DNA of 64,000 nt from Chitinophagaceae bacterium (GCA_016719815.1 JADJYK010000006.1:62001-126000); one strand, 5' to 3'; shown: positions 11,301 to 20,473, counted from the first letter of the stretch. Translations and numbers: made by a program. The notes: generated by a model from the sequence alone, not told the origin.

Positions 11301-11735
11301 CTGGGTCAACCCTGAATTATTGGTCCATGTATATGTATCGTAATAAGTATTAGCAGAAAAGGGGGTAGCAAAAGGCTTGGGGCCGGGGCATACACCCTGA
11401 ACTCCATTTCTGTTAAGACGCCATGCCATTGTTGGATCACCAGCAGCTAACGAGCCAGTAAAAGTTGCACAAACTGCATCCGGCTGCATATTGCCCTGAT
11501 TTTGGGGGGCTGGCAAACCAGCATCATTGGTGCTGGAAGGGGAAACAGGTCTGGCTGATATCTGCTTGCCAAACTGTTCAATGCGCATTTTTTCCTGCAG
11601 ACGGGCATTCTTGTCAGCAGAAACTCTTTGAGTCTGCGCAACGGAAACAAGTGTTATAGAGATAATCATTAGTGTAAGTAATGACAGCCTCTTTGCGAAG
11701 AACACCAAACTTCGTTGAGTAAATTTTGGTTGCAT
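8364..11735 (-). CDS. Large secreted multidomain protein with T9SS type A sorting domain
   Basis: Probable cell-surface or secreted adhesin-like protein of 1,124 residues. I start it at 11735 (MQPKFTQRSLVFFAKR, then a hydrophobic stretch ending SVAQ); an upstream in-frame ATG at 11852 would bury the signal peptide. Recognisable parts in order: a pre-peptidase-like beta domain (residues about 90-230), an Ig-like repeat (GVTYQWQSGSSATGPW), a GEVED domain (VWIDYNQNGAFE to GETEDYNVNI), another Ig-like repeat, a cleaved-adhesin/choice-of-anchor J domain (LLNEGFNTVVPAGWTAINR), two further Ig-like repeats, and the C-terminal sorting domain starting LWIYPNPNQGSFQVRL. That last domain marks it as cargo for the T9SS whose genes lie at the left edge. 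The frame is intact. Ligand unknown. Confidence 0.9.
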   Translation of the reverse strand: MQPKFTQRSLVFFAKRLSLLTLMIISITLVSVAQTQRVSADKNARLQEKMRIEQFGKQISARPVSPSSTNDAGLPAPQNQGNMQPDAVCATFTGSLAAGDPTMAWRLNRNGVQGVCPGPKPFATPFSANTYYDTYTWTNNSGLTQCATFTLSTTDAAANIEFGVWSGSFNPADLSINFLTDPGLSSGTPPTNTVCSANVNAGQTVVMVVFSPNALGTASNYTVTVDMPLCSSTPCTGTPAPGNTLSTVSTVCPGINFTLSLQNATAGSGVTYQWQSGSSATGPWTNISGATGSALTTTQTAATYYQCIVTCTGNPAATSTPVGVALTPPTGCYCFPGASDCTDDDVITRVRISTLDNASTCGTGPPAGYTNYTTTVAAPTVYSGATNPITVDKPTTYSEGVQVWIDYNQNGAFETSELSTIGTVGALASVTGNINIPSNALTGTTRMRVRIRFAALPGDPCAGYSFGETEDYNVNIQPCVPVIITSSPASAAITCGNNTSFTVATTGSLPAYSWEWRPNSSSAWFTVTNGGIYAGSTTSTLTLSNVSAVYNGYQYRAVVVGACSATDVSQAATLTVNQIVPVVTPASATICTGTVQQLSLTNTLGNSDLLNEGFNTVVPAGWTAINRSAPLGTTSWFQGNDGVFPSHSGASTSYAAANYQSTTTVGQISTWLITPSVSIKNGDVLKFWARKVAPDAYADRMQVRMSTIASTNVGATATSVGDFTTLLADINPTETLGVFPVAWTQYTLTVSGLSAPVTGNFAFRYFISNAGSAAANGDYIGIDDVVFTSTGGIAQGTWTGPAGTMFTDAGATAAYTGTPATTIYVKPTVTSNYQVSFTTLTPCTSATTTVPVNVSIPATGLTVTPATRAVCLGGSTTFAASVTAGTPLAYQWQVSADGGLTYTNISGATSATLTVSGVTATMSGYRYRFVVTSAPCAAVTSTSIGTLTVNPLPVASLTASDLTITPGQTTTITASSNPAASSYSWAYNGTALSTTGNSVIAGIDQIGTYTVTATTAAGCASSAPATITIGAEATDKLWIYPNPNQGSFQVRLYYVGIPTEKRVVNLYDASGKLVASREFDLNNNASPYLRMDFNLGNDARGTYVVKVVDKYTGRIASGLVVIQ

Positions 11736-11956
11736 AATGAAGGTTTTAAATGAATGATTACCAGTCCCCAATCCGGGAACCCATAAACTGCCCTGCAAGA
11801 TAATTTTTTTTTGACTTGACCCGCAAATATTAAAAAATTGTTTTCTGATCATTTTCAGGAGCTAAAATGCGGAAAACTAACGCTTATGATGATGGCTTTT
11901 TCGTACTGTGAGTTATAGGTTCCCCACTATACCATAACCTTATTAATGGTGTCTTT

Positions 11957-11994
11957 ATACAAAAAAACCGCCTGGGTGGCGGTCTTTTTGTATA
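11957..11994. terminator. Long bidirectional terminator hairpin
   Basis: Near-perfect palindrome TATACAAAAAAACCGCC / GGCGGTCTTTTTGTATA around loop TGGGT (11973-11977). It has an A tract on the left and a T tract on the right, so it can end transcripts on either strand. It lies 20 bases after the stop of the PUR-family gene on the minus strand. Confidence 0.85.
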
Positions 11995-12013
11995 AATATC
12001 TGCAATAATATAA

Positions 12014-12445
12014 TCACCATTTATCCACCTCTTCACCATGAGCCTCTGTGCTGGCAGCAGGTGTTTGAGCAACCACCTCTTCGTTTTTTTCAACAACTGC
12101 AGTAACAGCATCGGTAATAACTTCTGCATGACCATTTTCCCCTTCTTCGCCACTGTCTTCGTGATTAAAGGCATCGAAATCAAAATCCGGCATCAGTTCT
12201 GTTTTCACATAATCAACCGCCTCCCCTAAGGCTTTGCTACACTTATTAAAATCTTCCTTGTAAAGAAACACTTTGTGCCTGTCATAGCCATTATCATCAA
12301 ATCTCTTACGGCTTTCGGTAATGGTCAGGTAGTAATCGTTTCCCCGTGTAGCCCTCACATCAAAAAAATAGGTTCTTCTCTTGCCAGCCCTGATTCTCTT
12401 GCTGTAAATGCTTTCCATTTTCTTGTCATTGTTCTCGTACGCCAC
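12014..12445 (-). CDS. PUR-family DNA/RNA-binding protein (DUF3276)
   Basis: Small nucleic-acid-binding protein of the PurA-like PUR family, 143 residues, widespread in Bacteroidota. The single PUR repeat is seen in SIYSKRIRAGKRRTYFFD, RGNDYYLTITESRKRF and KVFLYKEDFNKCSKALGE. The domain ends at KTELMPDFDFDAF and is followed by an acidic, low-complexity tail of about 50 residues. A good -7 element lies 67 bases upstream and a strong terminator follows, so it is probably monocistronic. In-frame ATG codons at 12445 and 12418 are both possible; the domain is complete with either. Family members bind single-stranded nucleic acid, but the cellular role is not established. Confidence 0.88.
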   Translation of the reverse strand: MAYENNDKKMESIYSKRIRAGKRRTYFFDVRATRGNDYYLTITESRKRFDDNGYDRHKVFLYKEDFNKCSKALGEAVDYVKTELMPDFDFDAFNHEDSGEEGENGHAEVITDAVTAVVEKNEEVVAQTPAASTEAHGEEVDKW

Positions 12446-12511
12446 AGTAGTAAATTTTGCAGTTAATAAATTGCTTTGGTTAGTTCCAGGTTAATTCCTT
12501 GGAGTAAAATA

Positions 12512-12540
12512 CAAATATATACATGTTTTTGAAACAGCAA
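12512..12540 (-). promoter_or_regulatory. Promoter of the PUR-family gene
   Basis: On the minus strand TTG (12540-12538) is followed after 18 bases by TATATTTG (12519-12512), an exact TAnnTTTG element. It predicts an untranslated leader of roughly 60 bases before the ATG at 12445. Confidence 0.55.
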
Positions 12541-12568
12541 AAATAGCCTTTTCAGGCCGTTGTCCGGA

Positions 12569-14416
12569 TCAATTGTCTGTACCAGCTGTTTCCGTACCTG
12601 TACCCGATTGCTGCCGGTTGTAAAGCTCGGAGTAGTAGCCATTCCTGGTCAATAGTTCGTCATGGGTACCTTCTTCAACAATACTACCATCGTCAATTAC
12701 CACAATTTTATCAAAATTGATAAGGGAAAATATTCTGTGGGTAATTATGATTGCCGTTTTACCATCCAGGTATTCATTCAATCGTCCTATAATTTCACTT
12801 TCAGTTTTTGCATCAACTGCACTGAGGCAGTCATCAAAAATTATCACCCCGGCTTTTTTGATCAGAGCCCTGGCAATCGAAATCCGCTGTTTTTGCCCAC
12901 CACTCAATGAGACACCCCTCTCTCCTATAACTGTATTATACCCGGCCGAAAAACCTGAAATCTCAGTGTCTACACTGGCCTGCCGGGCAGCCTGTTTAAT
13001 TTCTGCTGATGTTGCTGCCTTAACCCCAAAACCAATATTGCCGGCAATCGTATCACTAAACAAAAAAATATCCTGCGGAACATAACAGATTTCGTTCCTG
13101 AGCTTAAAAATATCCAAATCCCGTATATCAACTCCTTCCATCTCAATTCTTCCGGAAGAAACATCATGCATTCGCAATAATAGCTGGGCGATAGTGGATT
13201 TACCACTTCCTGTTCTGCCAATTATTGCAATCTTATCTCCTTTTTTAATAGAAAGATTAAAATTCTTTATGGCACGAATACCTGTATTTTGATATGTAAA
13301 GTCAGTATTAACGAACGTAATATTACCCTGAATTGCAGTTTGCACTGGCCCAGATTTGTTTTTCAGGTCTGGCTCCCTCATTAAAAACTCATCAATTCTT
13401 TTTTGAGATGCCGAAGCCCGTTGTATCATACTGGCAGTAAGCCCAATAGCACTTACCGGAAAAGTGAGCATATTTACATACATAACAAATTCTACAATCG
13501 TATCCAATCCAATATCATGCTTCCCGTTAATATAAAATATGCCCCCAACCATAATAGCAAGAAGTGTACTAATCCCAATTAACAGTGTAATTGAAGGGAA
13601 ATAAACAGCTTCCACTTTGGCAAGGCTAAGAGCATTTTTTTTGTATTCGTCTGCCTTTGCAGAAAAAAAACCAAGCATTGTACTTTCCTGAACAAATGAT
13701 TTTATAACCCGTATTCCGGAAAAAGACTCTTGTGCATTAGCGGTAAGGCCTGATAAGGATTCCTGGATTTTCTCACTTTTCTTATTGATCGTGTTGTTAA
13801 CAATATAAATTGCAATGGCAAGTAAAGGCAAAGGGATAAGAATATATAAAGTTAGTACAGGACTCCTTTTCACCATGAAGAAAACACTAAGCGAAATAAC
13901 CGCAATAAGATTTGCAAGATACATTATAGCCGGTCCCGTGTACATTCTTACCCGGCTCACATCCTCTGCAATTCTGTTCATTAAATCTCCTGTGCTGTTT
14001 TTTTTGTAAAAGGTGGTGTCAAGACGCTGATAGTGGGAAAAAATCTCATTCTTCTGGTCATACTCAATAAACCTGCTCATTACGATTAGTGTTTGCCGCA
14101 TCAAAAAGAGAAAGAAACCACGAAAAAGCGCAAAAAACAGAATGGTGATACCGCATAATGCCACCACTTTCCCGATACCATTAATACCTTCAGCGTAAGA
14201 TACAAAATGGTTAACCAGTCCATCGTATTCAACAGGCTTTGTTTTAGGCTTATATCCTGAAAGATTTAATTTTTTTTGTACATAATCAATCACAAACCCT
14301 GTAACCTGTGGTGATAGAACATTAAAATAATTTGAAATAAAAACGAAAAGGATACCTGCTGAGAACCTGAGCCTGTATTTCCAGAAATACTTATTTAATG
14401 AACTGAGGTGTTTCAA
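12569..14416 (-). CDS. ABC transporter, fused permease and ATPase (MsbA-like)
   Basis: Inner-membrane half-transporter of 615 residues with the exporter arrangement: a six-helix membrane domain (about residues 15-330) followed by an ATPase domain. Walker A is GRTGSGKST (near residue 397), the signature is LSGGQKQR (near 500), Walker B is VIIFDD, and the H-loop His is in IIITHR. This is the MsbA/lipid-A or multidrug exporter type; substrate cannot be read from sequence. The frame is intact. An exact -7 element lies 18 bases before the ATG at 14416. The gene stands alone, divergent from tRNA-Ser. Confidence 0.9.
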   Translation of the reverse strand: MKHLSSLNKYFWKYRLRFSAGILFVFISNYFNVLSPQVTGFVIDYVQKKLNLSGYKPKTKPVEYDGLVNHFVSYAEGINGIGKVVALCGITILFFALFRGFFLFLMRQTLIVMSRFIEYDQKNEIFSHYQRLDTTFYKKNSTGDLMNRIAEDVSRVRMYTGPAIMYLANLIAVISLSVFFMVKRSPVLTLYILIPLPLLAIAIYIVNNTINKKSEKIQESLSGLTANAQESFSGIRVIKSFVQESTMLGFFSAKADEYKKNALSLAKVEAVYFPSITLLIGISTLLAIMVGGIFYINGKHDIGLDTIVEFVMYVNMLTFPVSAIGLTASMIQRASASQKRIDEFLMREPDLKNKSGPVQTAIQGNITFVNTDFTYQNTGIRAIKNFNLSIKKGDKIAIIGRTGSGKSTIAQLLLRMHDVSSGRIEMEGVDIRDLDIFKLRNEICYVPQDIFLFSDTIAGNIGFGVKAATSAEIKQAARQASVDTEISGFSAGYNTVIGERGVSLSGGQKQRISIARALIKKAGVIIFDDCLSAVDAKTESEIIGRLNEYLDGKTAIIITHRIFSLINFDKIVVIDDGSIVEEGTHDELLTRNGYYSELYNRQQSGTGTETAGTDN

Positions 14417-14433
14417 CTGCTAACGATTTGAAA

Positions 14434-14441
14434 CAAAAATA
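14434..14441 (-). promoter_or_regulatory. -7 promoter element of the ABC exporter
   Basis: TATTTTTG on the minus strand is an exact TAnnTTTG match, 17 bases upstream of the ATG at 14416. I see no clear -33 TTG at standard spacing. Confidence 0.5.
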
Positions 14442-14496
14442 CTTGAATACAGATTATTTTTTGGTGGATAACAGCTGAGACATTTATTTTGCACCC

Positions 14497-14584
<88 letters not shown>

Positions 14585-14585
14585 G

Positions 14586-14611
14586 AATCCCGGTAATCCG
14601 GGATTTTTTAT
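14586..14611 (+). terminator. Terminator of tRNA-Ser
   Basis: Stem AATCCCGG / CCGGGATT with loop TAAT, then a T run, beginning 2 bases after the tRNA CCA end. Confidence 0.85.
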
Positions 14612-14762
14612 TTTACAAGTTAATGAATACCAATATTTTAAAAACAAATTATTCATACATTCCAGAAGCAAAAACTGTAACTGTTTCAAGCCAAAGTCGC
14701 AGATTCGATTATAATCGTAGATTTTGTTTGAAAGGCCCGCTTTTCCTGTTACAGATGTGATT

Positions 14763-14793
14763 TTGCCGTTACATCTCATATTTTGTATATTCG
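14763..14793 (+). promoter_or_regulatory. Promoter of the CBS-domain gene
   Basis: TTG (14763-14765), a 20-base spacer, then TATATTCG (14786-14793). This is the TTCG variant of the -7 element. It overlaps an upstream in-frame ATG at 14783 and so supports translation from 14813. Confidence 0.5.
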
Positions 14794-14812
14794 GTTAAAC
14801 AAAAGAAATCGC

Positions 14813-15243
14813 ATGAATACAGTTGCATCTGTTTTGAAAAGAAAGAACCAGTTCCCTATTACCATAACTCCACATGCCCTTGTGTATGATGCGTTAAAGT
14901 TAATGGATGAAAAAAACGTTGGTTCTCTTGTTGTAATGGATGGCGAAAAATACCTTGGCATTATTACTGAGAGAGATTATACACGGAAAGTTTTCCTGAA
15001 AGGGAAAAATTCTAACGAGACAAAGGTTTCTGAAATCATGTCTGTTGACTTGCCTGCATTGAACCCGTCTGATAAAATTGAATACTGTATGGAACTGTTA
15101 TCTGACAAAAACATCCGGTATATGCCGGTATTTGAAAATGATAAACTTACGGGCATTATTTCGATGAGCGATGTGGTAAAGGAAACTATCCTTGAACAAA
15201 AAACACAATTGATCATTTGCAGAACTATATCCGAAATAGTTAA
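14813..15243 (+). CDS. CBS-domain protein (frameshift near the end)
   Basis: Small cytoplasmic protein of about 143 residues made of two CBS motifs, a fold that usually senses adenine nucleotides. The first motif contains KNVGSLVVMDGEKYLGIITERDY and the second KNIRYMPVFENDKLTGIISMSD (residue strings overlap the standard CBS beta-alpha-beta units). From ATG 14813 the frame runs to 15268, but its last 25 residues are unlike the family. Restoring one A in the run near 15200 gives TIDHLQNYIRNS and a stop at 15241-15243, which matches the usual C-terminus. I therefore end it there. Partner or target unknown. Confidence 0.8.
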
Positions 15244-15266
15244 TCTGTTTAATATTAACTGGCTGT

Positions 15267-15297
15267 AAAAAACTGTATCCTGCCGGTACAGTTTTTT
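15267..15297. terminator. Shared terminator between CBS gene and mutS2
   Basis: Stem AAAAAACTGTA / TACAGTTTTTT (15267-15277 and 15287-15297) with runs of A and T on the two flanks. It serves the two convergent genes. Confidence 0.8.
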
Positions 15298-17397
15298 TTA
15301 TTCGGCCAGTTTTTCTTTTACGACTACCAGGTCTTTTACTTCAACCTGCATTGGCAATAAGCCAATTTTTACAACCGCCCTCTTACCCCTGAGTTCAAGC
15401 ACTTCACCCACCTGGTGATTTCGTTTCAGCTTAACTTTTTCGCCAATTTTAATGTCACCACCCACCTCACTGTATTTTGAATCGATTTTTTTCTGCATTT
15501 TGCTTACCACTCTCTTTTCATCTTTTTTGAACAGCAAGGCATCAATCTGCTTAATTACTTTATTCTTGTTTTCCTCTTTCTTCCACTCCAGCACCATCTG
15601 CTTCAATTTGCGTTCCATGTCTTTCAGATAGACTTTTCTTTCTTCCGATACCCTGTTTTGCTCCTTTAGCAACTCCACCTGCTGACTGTGCTTTTCTTTA
15701 TCCAGCAGATGCTGCATTTCTTTTTCTTCCTCTCATTCTCCTTAAGCAGATGATTGAGCTCTTTTTCCTTTTTCTCCAATTGCTGCAAATCCTGCTCCGT
15801 TCTGTTCAGTAATTTATCCAGCCGGAAATGATCCTCATCAACTAACTTTCTTGCCCTGTTGATAAGCTGCTTATCCAGCCCGATTCGTTCTGCAATCGAA
15901 AAAGTATATGAACTGCCCGGCTTGCCAATAATTAGTTTGTATTGCGGCAACAGATGCTTTTCATCAAAAGCCATTGCCCCATTGATGATACCGGGAGTTT
16001 TGCCCGCCATTACTTTCAGGTTCAGGTAATGAGTCGTAACTATTCCCACCGCATGTTTTTTTACCAGTTCCTGCAATATTACTTCGGCAAAAGCCCCTCC
16101 AAGATTTGGGTCACTGCCGCTACCCAGTTCATCAATAAAAAACAAAGTGCGGCCATTGGCATTCTCAATAAAATGCTTCATGTGCAGCAGGTGGCTGCTG
16201 TAAGTACTGAGCTCAAACTCGATACTTTGTGTATCGCCAATATGAATCATCAGTTGCTTAAATATTCCAAACTGTGAGGATGGATGCACGGGAACAAGCA
16301 GGCCGCTTTGCACCATCAGTTGTAATAATCCAACCGTTTTAAGTGTCACAGTTTTGCCTCCGGCATTCGGTCCGCTTATCACCAGTATTCGTTTATCATC
16401 ACCAAGGGTTACAGAAACAGGTATCGTTGGCTTTTTGACGCTGATTGTATAAATAAAGCAAAGGATGATAAGCTTCTACAAGATGAACGGTGGCCTTATC
16501 ATGTATAACAGGATACTCACCCCTTATTTCCGTTGCCAGTTTTGCTTTGGCCCTTATAAAATCATACTCGCCAACAATATTATAATAGGTAAACAACAGG
16601 GATGAATACAAAGAAAGTTTACCGGTCAGTTCCCTGAGAATTCTGTATACTTCTTTCTTTTCTTCATTCTCCAGTTCATGCACCTGGTTATTCAGCTCAA
16701 TAGTTTCCTCCGGTTCTATAAAAACAGTTTTCCGGCTGTCGCTTTCTCCATGTAAAATGCCCTTAACTGTCCGTTTCTGCTCCGCAAAAATGGCCACCAC
16801 TCTGCGGCCACTCATAAAACTCTCCTCAATATCAGCCAAATATCCCGCCTTGTTTAATTTTGAAATTATCTTTTCAAAAGCCTTCCTCAATTCATTACGC
16901 TTTCGGTATAAGTTCATACGGATATTCCGAAGTGCTTCTGAAGCAGAATCTTTCACCTGCCCGTATTCATCCAACACATCATCAATGAGCTCTATTATTA
17001 CTTTTTCATAATAAGTTCCGTCAATTATTTTCAACAGCCCGCTGTAAACCAGCCGTCTTTCTGCGTCAAACCACCGAAAAATCTTTTCAATACTTTCTGC
17101 AAGTTTTCTTAACTGTAAAAATTCGTCTCCACTTAATACTGCTCCCGGTATGGAAAGCAGTTTAAGCTCTCTCGACAAGTTCAGAACGTGGTCATTAGGG
17201 AAATAAATACTGTTTGCAATCAATTGCCTGTATTCATGACTTTGCCTGAGTTCAGTCTCCACAAAATCCTTTCGTGTATGAATGCGGAGCTGGCTTGCTT
17301 TCTCCCGGGCATACTCTGCCTGGCAATAGCCTGCTAATAAATCTTTAATTTTATTAAACTCCAGTTGAACCGGAGCCATTTCAGGAAAAAGTTTCAT
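15298..17397 (-). CDS. mutS2: MutS2-type ATPase lacking the Smr domain (two frameshifts)
   Basis: DNA-binding ATPase of the MutS2 family, about 700 residues. MutS2 proteins act on branched DNA or on collided ribosomes, depending on the species. The N-terminal core and clamp are in the 17397-16399 part. The ATPase begins at VISGPNAGGKT (Walker A) and continues with FFIDELGSGSDP (Walker B) and TTHYLNLK. A long coiled coil follows, then a short KOW-like beta module ending KDLVVVKEKLAE. The frame breaks near 16437 (A run before KPTIPVSVTL) and near 15724 (A run before MQHLLDKEK). The protein stops just before the terminator with no room for the C-terminal Smr nuclease domain that many MutS2 proteins carry. 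Confidence 0.85.
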
Positions 17398-17414
17398 GTT
17401 ATTAAAAAGTGATG

Positions 17415-17422
17415 CGAAATTA
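17415..17422 (-). promoter_or_regulatory. -7 element of mutS2
   Basis: TAATTTCG on the minus strand, 17 bases before the ATG at 17397; this is the TTCG form of the -7 element. Confidence 0.4.
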
Positions 17423-17459
17423 ATACCAGTATCCTTTCTGGCCTTATTTCTCTTTTACT

Positions 17460-17848
17460 TCAATTTCTGCCCGGAAGTTGCAGGATCTTTTTCCTCTTGA
17501 ATTCATATTTATTAGTTGTCTGCAGCACAATTTCTGCTATTGTGTAACCCTTGCAGTCACTTACCAGGTGTCCTCCGATTGTTTTGCCGGTGCAGCTACT
17601 AATGCTGAATGAATATGAGAGCCATTAACACCCACCGCTCCCGTAAGGCCTACAATTTCAAAATGCCTGAATTACTTCCGCCACAGGTTGCCGGCCATCC
17701 TCAACATCATTATCCTTTACAAATTTTTTAATTCCGTCTTCACATCGTCTCCCGGTTTGAGGCTAAAAAGCAAAACTTCATCGTTCATTCAGTTTTGTTG
17801 AAATGAAAATAAAAAAGTTACAATTGCCACAAAACAAATACATTTCAT
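17460..17848 (-). pseudogene. Broken secreted PPC/DUF296-domain gene
   Basis: No long open frame exists here, but the minus strand encodes clear pieces of a PPC (plant and prokaryote conserved, DUF296) domain. From ATG 17848 comes a signal-like peptide MKCICFVAIVTFLFSFQQN, an in-frame TGA, then MNDEVLLFSLKPGDDVKTEL in the same frame. Other frames give KKFVKDNDVEDG, FEIVGLTGAVGVNGSHIHSA, and TIGGHLVSDCKGYTIAEIVL, ending near 17460. The domain middle (the GS/T-rich strand before FEIV) is largely missing. At least three frame changes plus a stop in under 400 bases exceed the damage in neighbouring genes, so this may be a true pseudogene, though sequence error contributes. Secreted DUF296 proteins of unknown role occur in this family of bacteria. 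Confidence 0.6.
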
Positions 17849-17932
17849 AATACAAATATCAAGTTTAACAAACAAAAAACAGAAGATAAATGTTGTCTTG
17901 GATAATAGCAATAAATTGCATAAATTATGTGT

Positions 17933-18613
17933 ATGAAGTCATTAGTTTTTGCTGCCGCTTACCTGTTTTCAGCCGGGTTATCTTCCTGCGCACAAAAAAC
18001 GCCTGTAACCAATCAAAAAAAAACAGATACAATGAACGATACTCTTGAAAAAAGAAATTCGCCAGTGCCACGCCTTACAGAGACTGCCACTTTTGCCAAT
18101 GGCTGCTTTTGGTGTACCGAAGCAATTTTCGAAGAATTGGATGGTGTGATGAATGTTGAATCTGGCTATACAGGGGGACTTACCGAAAATCCAACTTATG
18201 AAGAGGTTTGCACCGGAGAAACAGGTTATGCGGAATGCATCCGGGTAACTTATGATCCGGCAAAAATCAGCTTTGACGAATTGCTGGAAGTTTTTTGGCA
18301 AACACACGACCCTACCACCCTAAACAGGCAGGGAGCCGACATAGGCACACAATACAGAAGTGCCATTTTTTATCATAACCAAGAGCAAAAAGAAATTGCA
18401 AAAAAGTATAAAATCGAATTAGATAAAAGCGGAGCCTTTGATAAACCAATAGTAACTGAGATTACAGCATTCAGTAAATTTTATCCTGCAGAAAATTACC
18501 ATCAGCAATATTTTGAAAAAAATGAAACCAAAAATGGATATTGCAAAATTGTGATTCGTCCAAAACTGGACAAGTTCAGAAAAGTATTTGTAGACAAACT
18601 AAAAAAAGAATAG
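17933..18613 (+). CDS. msrA: Peptide-methionine (S)-S-oxide reductase, lipoprotein
   Basis: Repairs oxidised methionine (S form) in proteins. The protein has a lipoprotein signal MKSLVFAAAYLFSAGLSSCA with lipobox LSSC, so it is predicted to sit in the periplasm or outer membrane. The catalytic motif GCFWCTEAIF is near residue 58, followed by SGYTGG, TGYAECIRVTYDP and QYRSAIFY. Total length is 226 residues, about 40 more than cytoplasmic MsrA because of the signal and linker. In-frame ATG codons at 17927 and 17933 differ by two residues; I chose the second since MKS gives a standard signal. It is transcribed alone. Confidence 0.93.
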   Translation: MKSLVFAAAYLFSAGLSSCAQKTPVTNQKKTDTMNDTLEKRNSPVPRLTETATFANGCFWCTEAIFEELDGVMNVESGYTGGLTENPTYEEVCTGETGYAECIRVTYDPAKISFDELLEVFWQTHDPTTLNRQGADIGTQYRSAIFYHNQEQKEIAKKYKIELDKSGAFDKPIVTEITAFSKFYPAENYHQQYFEKNETKNGYCKIVIRPKLDKFRKVFVDKLKKE

Positions 18614-18722
18614 GATATTTAATACTCTTTAGCAGTGTACAGTAAATTTTTTCTCTTACGGAGGTTTTAATTTTAAGATTATCCTTTATTTCAAGTCTTA
18701 CATTTACAAAAAATATTTTTTA

Positions 18723-20435
18723 ATGAAGCTTGGCATTAGAATATTGAACGTTTCAGGATTACTGCTATTTTTCAAACTCTTTAGTTGTGCACAGCCCCTG
18801 AATCAAAAAAAAATTTATACAAAACAAGATACACTACGGGGTAGCATAAATGCAAACAGAGACTGGTGGGATGTACAGCAGTATGGCCTGGAGATTATGC
18901 CCGATATTTTAACAAAAACAATTAAAGGAATTAATACAGTTCACTTTCTTGTTGTAAAGGGGGGAAGGAATAAAAAAATGCAGATTGACCTGCAAGCGCC
19001 AATGAAAATGGACAGCATTATCTGGAATAATAAAATTTTCAGGAGTTTTAAGCGATCGGGCAACACTTATATCTTAGACTTTGCCAATTATAAATTCATT
19101 GATACTTCAGATAAAAAGGTTCCCCAAAAGATATTGCAGTCTGTTTCATTAAAATGCTATTTCTCAGGCAAACCCCGTGAAGCCATTCGCCCGCCCTGGC
19201 AAGGTGGCTGGATTTGGGAAAAAGATGAATTGGGCCGCCCCTGGATAACAGTAGCCTGCCAGGGTCTTGGTGCCAGCGTATGGTATCCCTGCAAAGATCA
19301 TCAAAGTGATGAGCCGGATAAAGGTGCCACTATCAGCATTACGGTTCCGGATTCCTTGTCCGCCGTTGCAAATGGCAGGCTTATAAATAAAGAACCCAAA
19401 AAAAAGGGTACTACCATCTGGACATGGCAGGTAAAAAATCCAATTAATAACTATAATATCGTCCCGTACATTGGCAAATACACATACTGGTCTGAGAACT
19501 TCATCGGCGAAACTGAGAAAAACCTATCGCTTGACTATTGGGTGCTTGACTATAACCTGGAGAAAGCCAAAAAACAATTCAGCAGGGATGTGAAGCCGAT
19601 GCTCACAGCTTTTGAATACTGGTTTGGCCCCTATCCGTTTTATGATGACGGCTTTAAACTGGTTGAATCTCCATATCTTGGAATGGAACACCAGAGTGCA
19701 ATAGCTTACGGCAATCATTATCTAAATGGCTATCTGGGCAGCGATTTGTCCGGCAGCGGATGGGGACTGAAATGGGATTATATCATTATTCACGAAAGCG
19801 GCCATGAGTGGTTTGGGAATAATATTACTACAAATGATATTGCAGATATGTGGGTGCATGAGGGTTTTACCATGTACTCAGAAGTGCTTTTTACTGAATA
19901 TTTATATGGGAAAGAAGCTGCAAACGAGTATGCACAGGGTTTACAAAGAGGCATTTCGAATAACATTCCGGTTATTGGGCCTTACGGAGTAAATAAAGAA
20001 GGCAGTGGCGATATGTACAACAAAGGAGCATGCCTAATTCATATGATAAGACAGATTATTAACAACGATTCTATTTTCAGAAAAATTCTCCGGGGATTAA
20101 ATATTGACTTCTTTCATAAAACAATAAACTCAAAGGAAGTTGAGCAATATATCAATTCAAAATCAGGCATCAATTTTTCAAAAATGTTTGATCAATATTT
20201 GAGAACCAAACAGGTTCCGGTATTAGAATACAAAATTGAAGGAAAAACGCTCAGGTATCGCTGGACAAACTGTGTAAAAGATTTCGACATGCCTGTTTAT
20301 TCCTATTACGGAAAAAACAGACAACTAATTAAACCCACACAGGAATGGGCTAACCAGTTTTTTGGTAATTGGATTGAAGCAAAAGAATTCCGGTTAGATG
20401 AAAACTTTTATATAAAGTCAAAAAAAATAAACTGA
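18723..20435 (+). CDS. M1-family aminopeptidase-like metallopeptidase, exported
   Basis: Zinc metallopeptidase of family M1, 570 residues. The N-terminus has a hydrophobic signal ending LFSCA, which could be a lipobox. The beta-domain comes first, then the substrate-anchoring motif LGMEHQSAIAYG (near residue 320; GxMEN-like). The zinc site HESGHEW is near residue 357 with the third ligand Glu in WVHEGFTMYSE 18 residues later. The C-terminal helical domain is short compared with full M1 enzymes. It probably trims peptides outside the cytoplasm. The frame is intact; it lies 39 bases upstream of the flippase, so cotranscription is possible but functionally unexplained. Confidence 0.9.
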   Translation: MKLGIRILNVSGLLLFFKLFSCAQPLNQKKIYTKQDTLRGSINANRDWWDVQQYGLEIMPDILTKTIKGINTVHFLVVKGGRNKKMQIDLQAPMKMDSIIWNNKIFRSFKRSGNTYILDFANYKFIDTSDKKVPQKILQSVSLKCYFSGKPREAIRPPWQGGWIWEKDELGRPWITVACQGLGASVWYPCKDHQSDEPDKGATISITVPDSLSAVANGRLINKEPKKKGTTIWTWQVKNPINNYNIVPYIGKYTYWSENFIGETEKNLSLDYWVLDYNLEKAKKQFSRDVKPMLTAFEYWFGPYPFYDDGFKLVESPYLGMEHQSAIAYGNHYLNGYLGSDLSGSGWGLKWDYIIIHESGHEWFGNNITTNDIADMWVHEGFTMYSEVLFTEYLYGKEAANEYAQGLQRGISNNIPVIGPYGVNKEGSGDMYNKGACLIHMIRQIINNDSIFRKILRGLNIDFFHKTINSKEVEQYINSKSGINFSKMFDQYLRTKQVPVLEYKIEGKTLRYRWTNCVKDFDMPVYSYYGKNRQLIKPTQEWANQFFGNWIEAKEFRLDENFYIKSKKIN

Positions 20436-20473
20436 GGGCTTAACCCTACTATTTCTCTGATTAACTTTACTAC

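Noticed and set aside
8364..11735. Several long antisense and alternate-frame ORFs over the cargo protein
   Set aside because: They arise from the Thr/Gly/Ala-rich repeats of the intact main frame and have no signal or motif of their own.
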